From the NCBI GenBank assembly GCA_014728215.1, contig WJLZ01000152.1, positions 1 through 64,000 on the forward strand: DNA of 64,000 bases, in the 5' to 3' direction. This document shows positions 1 through 7,011 of this stretch, one piece after another (the first letter of the stretch is position 1; the number at the start of each line of letters is the position of its first letter). The position numbers and the translations under genes were made by a program. The notes beneath the pieces were generated by a model. It was given only the letters and a program-made list of their open reading frames with translations, made no database searches and was not told the DNA's origin. The DNA comes from Chitinivibrionales bacterium. GTDB taxonomy: Bacteria; Fibrobacterota; Chitinivibrionia; Chitinivibrionales; WJKA01.

Positions 1-801
1 GAACAGCTTACTCTGTCACGCACCCTGCTGGAAAAAGCAAAAGCAAAATATGAATTCGGCGGCACAACAAAACGACTTGTACTTCGTCAACAAGTACTGG
101 TCAACGCGGATTCATCATCGGTAGCATCGCGTAAGCTGGATGTCACCAGTGCTGTCCATACGCTCAACGTTGCGTTGGGACGCTCCCCTGCTGAAGACAT
201 TACCATTGTACCCGACACACTGGTAACCGAGCCGCAGCACGAGCCCGGCTGGTGGTTTGAACAGGCAAAGAAACATAACGCGGGAATTGCGATCGCTGAT
301 ATACGGCGCAGTATCGCAGTCAGTCAGGAAGGCATCGCCAAAGCGGCATTCTGGCCGGTCCTTTCGGCCGGCGGCTCGCATACACAATATTTCGGCGATA
401 CCGAGCAGTCGCGCTCCCAGATCGGCCTCAATCTCGGCTGGACCATATTCAACGGTTTCAAGCCCCTTACTACCGCACAAAACGCCACACTCGACCGGGA
501 AAGTGCGGAACTCTCTTTCGAACAGAAGCATAAAAAACTCGAAGCCCTGGTGTATCAACAATGGGAACGTCTGAACAATGCCTATGAGCAGACCCTGTTC
601 GAGCGGGAAGCCGTCACCCTGGCATCGCAATCCCTCGAAATCAGCAAAGAACAGTACAGCATGGGAGCAATTTCCGATATCGAACTCCGTGAAGCCCAAT
701 TGTCGCTCACTCAGTCCCGGGTGCGACTGGAGAGTGCGCTGTTTCAGTATAAAGTGACGCAGGTGCAGCTTGAGCAGCTTGCAGGAGAGCTAAGGTTGTA
801 G
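1..801 (+). CDS. TolC-family outer membrane efflux protein, C-terminal part
   Basis: The frame is open from base 1 to a stop at 799-801, so the 5' end lies outside the window and about 266 residues remain. The product resembles the C-terminal half of TolC/OEP-family outer membrane channel proteins. It has long amphipathic helices rich in Ala, Gln, Glu and Leu, a repeat-like segment with the phrase LGWTIFNGF, which fits a beta-barrel strand, and a closing coiled-coil stretch (SLTQSRVRLESALFQYKVTQ). Such proteins form trimeric channels working with RND or ABC pumps or type I secretion. The partner genes would be upstream and are not visible. No start can be assigned. The family call is fairly secure; the substrate is unknown. 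Confidence 0.85.
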   Translation, partial: EQLTLSRTLLEKAKAKYEFGGTTKRLVLRQQVLVNADSSSVASRKLDVTSAVHTLNVALGRSPAEDITIVPDTLVTEPQHEPGWWFEQAKKHNAGIAIADIRRSIAVSQEGIAKAAFWPVLSAGGSHTQYFGDTEQSRSQIGLNLGWTIFNGFKPLTTAQNATLDRESAELSFEQKHKKLEALVYQQWERLNNAYEQTLFEREAVTLASQSLEISKEQYSMGAISDIELREAQLSLTQSRVRLESALFQYKVTQVQLEQLAGELRL

Positions 802-882
802 GAGCCATTCTCGCCTTCGTCCTCATCCTCTCTTTCTGAAAAATTACAACAAAGAACCGGCAATCTGGTCGCCCGTATCTCA

Positions 883-1104
883 CTATCGACTCCGCGATTC
901 TCTGATTGCGTCTAATATATCACTCGTTGTTGCTTTTGTTTTTACCCCGCGTATATCAAATGGTGAACATTTTGCCTTTTTAACAGGAACAATCGAAAAC
1001 AACTGGCCGCCTTTCCGGCGGATCTGTACCGAACCTTCTCTTTTTGCCCTGTCCAAAACTTCTGAAAAATGTTGCCGCGCCTGTGAATACGTAAATACGG
1101 TCAT
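883..1104 (-). CDS. Phd/YefM-type antitoxin
   Basis: A 73-residue protein with the N-terminal Phd/YefM pattern (TYSQARQHFSEVLDRAKREG) followed by a strand carrying IRRKGG, typical of the DNA-binding, dimerising half of type II antitoxins. The charged C-terminal tail would wrap the toxin. It is translated directly after the PIN toxin: the toxin stop and this ATG are separated by one base, and a GGAGG ribosome site lies inside the toxin's last codons about seven bases before the ATG. Antitoxin second is the reverse of the usual vapBC order. It probably represses its own operon through the palindrome at 1525-1536, which is inference. Confidence 0.85.
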   Translation of the reverse strand: MTVFTYSQARQHFSEVLDRAKREGSVQIRRKGGQLFSIVPVKKAKCSPFDIRGVKTKATTSDILDAIRESRSR

Positions 1105-1105
1105 G

Positions 1106-1501
1106 TTATACCTCCAGAACTTTTATTCCGTTTTTTACGGCCTTAACTCTTTGAGCTTCATCAAGTGACAGCAAGGGAGCATTATATTTTTTTGCGCAGA
1201 CAAGGATATATGCATCGTAGGCATATATATTTTCTTTTTCCGCCATCCTGATCGAGCTTTCAAGTTCGACATTCACAAATTGAATCGGTATTTTGCGATA
1301 TTCCTTTATAGCAGCAATCGCTTCTCTCAGCTTAAGTCGCTTCTTTTTGAACATCGCAGAAAATGCATTACCCATTTTCCAGTGTACGGAAGGTGGAGCG
1401 ATAAGTTCGGCTTCGCTCGTTATTTCGATCAATTTTGATTTTTCAGGCTCGTTAAGCACAACGGCTATTATTGAAGATGTATCAACAGCCACATAATTCA
1501 T
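1106..1501 (-). CDS. PIN-domain (VapC-like) toxin, first gene of the pair
   Basis: A 131-residue PIN-domain protein, the usual length for VapC ribonuclease toxins. The first acidic residue is in VDTSSI (Asp7), and later acids are in the YDAYIL and LSLDEA segments. Where the family usually has a Glu in a pattern like E-x-x-N-A-L, this protein reads HWKMGNAF, so Lys42 seems to replace the second catalytic acid. That could weaken metal binding and RNase activity, or my alignment may be off by a residue. It is co-transcribed with the downstream Phd-like antitoxin. The ATG is preceded by a GGGAG ribosome site. Confidence 0.8.
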   Translation of the reverse strand: MNYVAVDTSSIIAVVLNEPEKSKLIEITSEAELIAPPSVHWKMGNAFSAMFKKKRLKLREAIAAIKEYRKIPIQFVNVELESSIRMAEKENIYAYDAYILVCAKKYNAPLLSLDEAQRVKAVKNGIKVLEV

Positions 1502-1822
1502 AAATACTCCCGCATAAAGATCAAGTACAATTGTACAACAGAAAATATATCAACGGACACTGCAAATAATTACGGAATGATGAGACTTTAGCGGACCGCT
1601 CAACTTTGAGGATGAGTATTCGGATCGAACCTGAAGTTATTGAACCGGCGTCGTAGTATCATGCAAAAGACATTATAGCTTTCTCTGGGGATATTACCTT
1701 TGAACTTAAATTTGTAACATTTTAGAATCCTCAATCCGCAATTTGAAACTTCGCTGCTCTGCCCTCTTTTATTGTAGCCTTCATCATTTAAACCGATCCA
1801 TAATATATCTTAAAATTCATCT
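1502..1822. other. Divergent intergenic region
   Basis: This 321-base gap separates the divergent toxin and MFS/spermidine-synthase genes. Apart from the palindrome at 1525-1536 I see no coding sequence, RNA gene or terminator. The half nearest 1823 is AT-rich and presumably holds the promoter of that gene, but no convincing -35/-10 pair stands out and the start codon at 1823 lacks a clear Shine-Dalgarno site. Confidence 0.5.
1525..1536. promoter_or_regulatory. 12-bp perfect palindrome upstream of the toxin-antitoxin operon
   Basis: GTACAATTGTAC is a perfect inverted repeat 24 bases upstream of the toxin start codon on the minus strand. Type II antitoxins commonly repress their own operon through such sites. 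The role as operator is inferred from position and symmetry only. Confidence 0.45.
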
Positions 1823-4744
1823 ATGAAAACCATCTCCGCTCCCCGAATTGTGTTGCCGGTCTTCTTTTTTCTCTCCGGCATGTGCGCGCTGATCTACGAG
1901 ATTATCTGGCAGCGAATGCTCTATTTCATTTTCGGTCAAAGCGCCTTTGCGACCGCGACAGTCCTTGCCGCCTTTATGGCTGGCCTTTCCCTGGGGAGTC
2001 TTTTCTTCGGTAAGGTTGCCGATACAATGAAATCCCCCAAAAAGCTGTATGCGCTGCTCGAATTCGGCATCGCCGCCTCGGCGTTGCTCTTTCCGCCGCT
2101 TCTCGAAGCCATAAAACATCTGTACATTTACCTGGACCGGACCCTTGAGCTTTCCGCTTTTGCGGTAATCTTCTTGAAATTTACACTCTGCTTTTCGGGC
2201 CTTGTTATTCCTGCCGCGCTTATGGGCGGCACCTTTCCGGCGGCAGTCAAATTTTACACGCGATGCTGCGGCATGTCCGGAAAAAATATCGGCATTCTCT
2301 ACGGCGCCAATACACTGGGTGCGGTTGCGGGCGTTATTCTGGCGGGATTTTATCTGGTTGCAGAATTCGGTGCTCTTCACGCTACCTGGATCGCTGCCGG
2401 TTTCAACAGCCTTATCGGTAGTGCCGTTCTTTCTGCGAACCTCGCAGGCATTCTGCCATCGGTAAAACACCAGAAGGCCGATCATCTCCCTCCGAAAGCC
2501 CCCCGATACGAACTTCCGGGAGAATTTCAAAGAAAAATCGCCCTTTTTGTTGCCGGCCTTTCGGGATTTTGCGCCCTTGCGGGTGAAGTCGCCTGGAGCC
2601 GTTCATTGGCCTATTTCATGCAGACCTCGCTCTACTCTTTCCCTGCCATGCTTGCAATTTTTCTTGCCGGCACCGGTCTTGGAAGTCTCATCGTCACACT
2701 TTTTATCGACACCAGAATAAAACGATCACTTTCTGCGGGACTGATCCAGACAGGAGTCGCAATTTTTATTCTCTTTGGACTTTTTCTTTACCCGCTTCTC
2801 GGCGACTTTGTCGCTTGGATAACCATCAAGGAAATATCGCCATGGAAAACCCTGCTTGTGACCTCCTTTGCGGCGCCTGCATTCATAATGCTGATCCCTT
2901 CAATACTGATGGGCATGACATTCCCCCTGCTCTGCCGGATCGTTGCCGCCGGCTATGCTACCTCAGGACACCGGACCGGCCTGGTATATTCCATAAACAC
3001 CCTCGGCGCAATACTTGGAGCGATTGCCGCGGGGTTTATATTCATTCCCCTTGTCGGTACAACGTCAACGACGGCCATTATTTCTTTCATAAACCTTACC
3101 GCCGGTTTGTTGCTCTTTTTTTCCGAAACCAAAAAAACAGCCGATAAAAAACTTGTCCCTCAGATAATTTTGACCGGTGGATATTGTGTAGCCTTATTTT
3201 TTGTCATCACCAATAACAGGCCGTACTGGCTCTCCAGCCCTTTTTATCGCAATCTCGCAAAGGGCGACACAATCACCTGGTACAAAGAGGCGCCGTCGGC
3301 AACAGTGACCGTTCGACAGTACGCCCCCCATCCCCTGGACAACAACCGGTATAAAGTTATCGAAGTCAATGGCGTGAATGTTGCGGGGACATCTCCCACG
3401 CTCCGAACCACCCAGAAACTTCAGGGACACCTCCCCTTACTTCTCTTCAAAGCTTCAACCGGAAGAAATGCAAACCAGGCCTTTATTCTGGGCCTGGGCA
3501 CCGGAGAGTCATCCCACTGTATAACCCTTCACGACATACAGAATCTCGACTGCTGCGAAATAGTCGCGGCCGAAACCGGAGCGCTGAAAGAATTCAAAGA
3601 AGTCAACCATGCAATATTGTCAAACAAAAAAATGACACTCCATACTGAAGACGCGCGTACATTCCTCCTTTCGACCGATAAAACCTATGACATAATCGAA
3701 AGCGATGCAGTCCATCCCGATATCGACCTTGCCACCTATACAAAAGAATATTTCGAAATCTGCAGGTCCCGTCTGAGCGAAGAAGGAATCTTTTCTTCAT
3801 GGATACCGCTTTATTATCTCAGCAAAAATCATATCCGTACCATGATCGCCACCCTCCACGCGGTCTTTCCCCATGTTATGATCTGGTATTACCCCCGGTA
3901 TAACAATAAACATGCCCTTATCCTGGGAATGAACAAAAAACTTTCAATTAATTGTAAAATCCTTTCGCAGGAAACGGAACAACCTGAAATCGCTGAGAGC
4001 CTCGATGAAATCGGTCTTGACAATATACACACAATCCTCAGCTGTTTCATCACCGATGAGACCGTCTATGCACGAGAAAACGACAGCCTGGTAATAAACG
4101 ATGACGACCGTCTGGTTCTCCCCCGTTTGATTCCCATGCAGCAAACCACCGGCAACGAAAGCACGGTGAAAGCTCTTGATTATCTTCGCTCGATTGAAGC
4201 CTCTGTGTTACCCTACTGCACATTTTCCGATTATGGTTTTCGGAAATATTTGCAGGAACATTTAAAGAGACGGTCATTTTCCATGCGTGCTATAGGTGAA
4301 TACTACAAAGGGGAGTATAGTCATGCTGCAACTCTGTATGAAAAGATTCTCCGGGAAGAACCGGAAAATGTGCATGTCCGGTATTCGTATCGTGAAGCAC
4401 GCCTTTATGAAGCCTTAAGCGGGGCGAAACAATTTCTTTCCCGGGGAGAATTCGATCGGGCAAAAGCATCATACCAGAGGGCTTTAACGCTTGAGCTGGC
4501 CTCGGCAACGGTCCATAACTCCCTGGGCGTGTGTTACTACAGAATGCGTCGTTTCAGGCAGGCGCTTCGACATTTTAACCGTGCGATCCAATTGTGCTCC
4601 ACCTATGCACAACCGCATTTCAATAAAGCCCGGCTTTTTTATGCCGCCAGCCGCCTGAAAGAGTGCAGGCAAAGCTGCCGTAAAGCTTTGTCAATTAATC
4701 CATACATGAACGACGCCAAGATATTGTTAAGAAAGAGCACGTGA
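1823..4744 (+). CDS. Fused MFS-like membrane protein / spermidine-synthase-like domain / TPR protein
   Basis: A 973-residue fusion. Residues about 1-450 are strongly hydrophobic with many membrane segments, in two similar halves that each contain glycine-rich helix pairs and an MG-T-FP motif (LMGGTFPAAV, LMGMTFPLLC). Residues about 540-740 look like a spermidine-synthase / Rossmann methyltransferase domain with the SAM-type glycine loop ILGLGTGESSH, an acidic strand (CEIVAAE), and YDIIESDAVHP, which corresponds to the catalytic-loop Asp region of spermidine synthases. The C-terminal 150 residues carry TPR-like helices (for example AKASYQRALTLELASATVHN). Related fused MFS/spermidine synthase proteins are common but poorly characterised. 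The product made, if any, is unknown. The gene stands alone. Confidence 0.8.
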   Translation: MKTISAPRIVLPVFFFLSGMCALIYEIIWQRMLYFIFGQSAFATATVLAAFMAGLSLGSLFFGKVADTMKSPKKLYALLEFGIAASALLFPPLLEAIKHLYIYLDRTLELSAFAVIFLKFTLCFSGLVIPAALMGGTFPAAVKFYTRCCGMSGKNIGILYGANTLGAVAGVILAGFYLVAEFGALHATWIAAGFNSLIGSAVLSANLAGILPSVKHQKADHLPPKAPRYELPGEFQRKIALFVAGLSGFCALAGEVAWSRSLAYFMQTSLYSFPAMLAIFLAGTGLGSLIVTLFIDTRIKRSLSAGLIQTGVAIFILFGLFLYPLLGDFVAWITIKEISPWKTLLVTSFAAPAFIMLIPSILMGMTFPLLCRIVAAGYATSGHRTGLVYSINTLGAILGAIAAGFIFIPLVGTTSTTAIISFINLTAGLLLFFSETKKTADKKLVPQIILTGGYCVALFFVITNNRPYWLSSPFYRNLAKGDTITWYKEAPSATVTVRQYAPHPLDNNRYKVIEVNGVNVAGTSPTLRTTQKLQGHLPLLLFKASTGRNANQAFILGLGTGESSHCITLHDIQNLDCCEIVAAETGALKEFKEVNHAILSNKKMTLHTEDARTFLLSTDKTYDIIESDAVHPDIDLATYTKEYFEICRSRLSEEGIFSSWIPLYYLSKNHIRTMIATLHAVFPHVMIWYYPRYNNKHALILGMNKKLSINCKILSQETEQPEIAESLDEIGLDNIHTILSCFITDETVYARENDSLVINDDDRLVLPRLIPMQQTTGNESTVKALDYLRSIEASVLPYCTFSDYGFRKYLQEHLKRRSFSMRAIGEYYKGEYSHAATLYEKILREEPENVHVRYSYREARLYEALSGAKQFLSRGEFDRAKASYQRALTLELASATVHNSLGVCYYRMRRFRQALRHFNRAIQLCSTYAQPHFNKARLFYAASRLKECRQSCRKALSINPYMNDAKILLRKST

Positions 4745-4777
4745 TATACAAAAGGTTGTGTTTTCTCGATTTATTTA

Positions 4778-4807
4778 TTGACCACCTGAGCCATACTATT
4801 GTATACT
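4778..4807 (+). promoter_or_regulatory. Sigma70-type promoter for the minor pilin operon
   Basis: TTGACC (4778-4783) and TATACT (4802-4807) are separated by 18 bases. The -10 box lies 25 bases before the ATG of the first pilin gene, so the leader would be short but still includes the GGAAGGGG ribosome site. Confidence 0.65.
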
Positions 4808-4832
4808 TTTTAATGGAAGGGGATAAAGTACG

Positions 4833-5366
4833 ATGGCCGATCTCTTTCGCATGAGGCAAATAAATGCCCTCTACCGGAATGCAGTGGATAAGCGACGCTC
4901 AATTTCGGGGGTTACCCTCGCCGAATTGATGATTATCATTGTCATTGCCGCCATTCTTGCCGTTGTGGCGGTACCCAATCTTGGCCGCATGCTGTCCCGT
5001 ATTCACACTCGTAACAGTGTCAATGAAATCAAAAGCACCCTTGCCCTTGCCCAGGCACGGGCGATTGCAAATCCCCGGGTGCACTGTGGCGTCTATTTTA
5101 ACACAAGCGACCAGAAAATGCTGATTTTTTTTGACGACAACGAAAATAATCACTACGATTCGGGCGCCGACCGTATCTACAAAGACAATTACTCCCTGGA
5201 CAAATCAACGAAATTCATACTCACGTCAGTTCCAAATGACGTTGTAATATTCCGGGGGGACGGCTCTGCGAAAAATGGGGCGACCATCCAGGCAAAAGAC
5301 ACCAAATACAATCAGACAAAAACCATAACCGTAGTTAAACAGAGCGGCAAAATTCAGATCCAGTAA
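4833..5366 (+). CDS. FimT/GspH-type minor pilin
   Basis: A 177-residue type IV pilin-like protein. It has a basic leader of about 26 residues, a prepilin peptidase site after Gly in SG|VTLAELM, the conserved Glu at mature position 5, and a hydrophobic helix (IIIVIAAILAVVAVP). The rest fits a GspH/FimT globular domain. Such proteins are cleaved by PilD at the inner membrane and prime pilus or pseudopilus assembly. A GGAAGGGG site upstream supports the start. It is the first of four pilin-like genes in a row (to 9096), so it probably belongs to the tip-initiation complex. Confidence 0.85.
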   Translation: MADLFRMRQINALYRNAVDKRRSISGVTLAELMIIIVIAAILAVVAVPNLGRMLSRIHTRNSVNEIKSTLALAQARAIANPRVHCGVYFNTSDQKMLIFFDDNENNHYDSGADRIYKDNYSLDKSTKFILTSVPNDVVIFRGDGSAKNGATIQAKDTKYNQTKTITVVKQSGKIQIQ

Positions 5367-5437
5367 TGTCGAGCAGGTTTGGGAAAATCGAGCTCAAAAA
5401 AATATGTTTAATGAGATCTATATTATATAAATAACTA

Positions 5438-5466
5438 TTGACGCATCGGCTTTTTTAAGATATAAT
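5438..5466 (+). promoter_or_regulatory. Near-consensus sigma70 promoter upstream of pilV
   Basis: TTGACG (5438-5443), a 17-base spacer and a perfect TATAAT (5461-5466). Transcription from here would give a leader of roughly 190 bases before the pilV-like ATG at 5662. I see no known riboswitch in that leader. Confidence 0.7.
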
Positions 5467-5661
5467 TATAAACAGGGGAAACAAGAAAGATAAAGACTGA
5501 AATCTTATCCCACACATCACTCGCATACCAGACATTCAACATTTCGGTTTTTATCATGTCTGTCTGAAAGATGATCTCCTCAGGTCCTTGTTGAGCAATA
5601 AATATTTTTATTTTCCGATAGAGAGATTTCTTTTTTCACCACCATTGCAGAAGTTGAAGAG

Positions 5662-6099
5662 ATGCATAGAAAATCTGAAAACAGAAAATCATTATACAAG
5701 GATATGAGCGGTTTATCGCTTATTGAAGTTATGATAGCCCTTGCGATAATCGGTATCAGTGTGATGATCATCATGCTCGGTGAAAGAAATAAATGGGCAA
5801 CGTTTAAAAGCGCAAACAAGACGACCCAGGCGGTTAACATTATCGAGAACGAAATCGAGAGGGTCCGCATGGACATTGTCGAAGACCCGTCAGCCGATTG
5901 GCCACCCTGCGCTTCCACGCCCTGCTGTTCCAGTTTTACCAAATCGGGAATCAATTTCGAGATGTGTTTTGACGATGCTCTTAAAAATGACGGTACTGTT
6001 GCCGATAACCTGCAAAAAGTTGAGATTACTGCCAGTTGGAAACTTATCGGTACTCCCGACACCTTGAGTATCAGCACCTATATTGCCAGAGATTTTTAA
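5662..6099 (+). CDS. PilV-type minor pilin
   Basis: A 145-residue pilin-like protein with prepilin cleavage after Gly in SG|LSLIEVMIALAIIGISV, retaining Glu5, followed by a helix and a small globular part. A cluster of cysteines (CASTPCCSS) around residues 90-100 may form disulfides outside the inner membrane. Size and motif match PilV/GspI-type minor pilins that join the tip complex. The ribosome site is weak. The next gene begins two bases after this stop, so the two are very probably co-transcribed and translationally linked. Confidence 0.85.
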   Translation: MHRKSENRKSLYKDMSGLSLIEVMIALAIIGISVMIIMLGERNKWATFKSANKTTQAVNIIENEIERVRMDIVEDPSADWPPCASTPCCSSFTKSGINFEMCFDDALKNDGTVADNLQKVEITASWKLIGTPDTLSISTYIARDF

Positions 6100-6101
6100 T
6101 C

Positions 6102-6911
6102 ATGAAAAAGATAATAAAATCAGATAAAGGAATAACGCTTCTGGGACTGCTTATCGCCGTTGTTATCGGGGGTCTTGTTCTCATGGGGCTCATGCGCGTT
6201 TTTATAGCATCGGTAAATAGTTATTCGACCGAAGAAAAACTTATTGACATGAAACATACATCTTACATGACGATGAACAAAATCAAAGAGTTTTTCATGG
6301 AAGCCGGTGTTGATTTGCCGGAGGATGAAGATGTTATCACCTTTAACGGCGATTATGTAACAATCAAAGTCAACCGAAGTGCGGCGTATCATGCCTTCGA
6401 TGCAGCTCTCGATACCAACCAGGCGCCGGTCGAAGATGCGCGGGGATTTATCGGATACCAGACAGTCTGGAAAAAGACCCCCGGCCAGACCCCGGAGCAG
6501 TATTCTATCGACATTTCTCAGAACACCCCGCCCTGGGAAAAGGGCGTCGACACAACTAATGACGCCGTCTATTTAGCCCAAAGTGTCTCCTTTGCCCCCG
6601 ATGATGAGCTTTATGCTTACAAAACATACTCATTCAAACATGACCCCTCCTCCGCAAAAGTTTATATGACGGTCGACGGCTACGAAGATATTCTTGCCGA
6701 CAACATCTCAGAATTCATGATCAAATTTTACGACACGCATAAAGATTCAAAGGTGGAGAAAACCGACTGGGCCGACATGCGGGTGTGCAGCCTCCGGGTG
6801 GTAGGCAAAACCTCATCCCCCGTTGGTATGGGCCGGGGCGAAGTCAAGGAAACAGCGCTTACGAAAATGTTTTATCTGCGGAATAAAATACCCGTTGGAA
6901 GCGGGTCATAG
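6102..6911 (+). CDS. PilW/GspJ-type minor pilin lacking Glu5
   Basis: I start this 269-residue protein at the ATG at 6102, two bases after the pilV-like stop; an upstream in-frame start would overlap pilV by 60 bases and add a non-pilin leader. The leader MKKIIKSDKG is followed by ITLLGLLIAVVIGGLVLMG, giving prepilin cleavage after Gly but Gly instead of Glu at mature position 5. The later sequence (AVYLAQSVSFAPDDELYAY, SLRVVGKTS) resembles PilW/GspJ globular domains. In the family, Glu5 helps a subunit dock onto its neighbour, and its absence is typical of the terminal, tip-most subunit. Here both this protein and the next one lack it. Confidence 0.82.
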   Translation: MKKIIKSDKGITLLGLLIAVVIGGLVLMGLMRVFIASVNSYSTEEKLIDMKHTSYMTMNKIKEFFMEAGVDLPEDEDVITFNGDYVTIKVNRSAAYHAFDAALDTNQAPVEDARGFIGYQTVWKKTPGQTPEQYSIDISQNTPPWEKGVDTTNDAVYLAQSVSFAPDDELYAYKTYSFKHDPSSAKVYMTVDGYEDILADNISEFMIKFYDTHKDSKVEKTDWADMRVCSLRVVGKTSSPVGMGRGEVKETALTKMFYLRNKIPVGSGS

Positions 6912-7011
6912 AGCAGACCGGCCGGGGGATCGCCAAGCCTGTAGAAACGACCGGTCGTATTCGATACTACAACCGGAAATTTGATTTTCAGAACTCCTTT
7001 GAGGAGGAATC

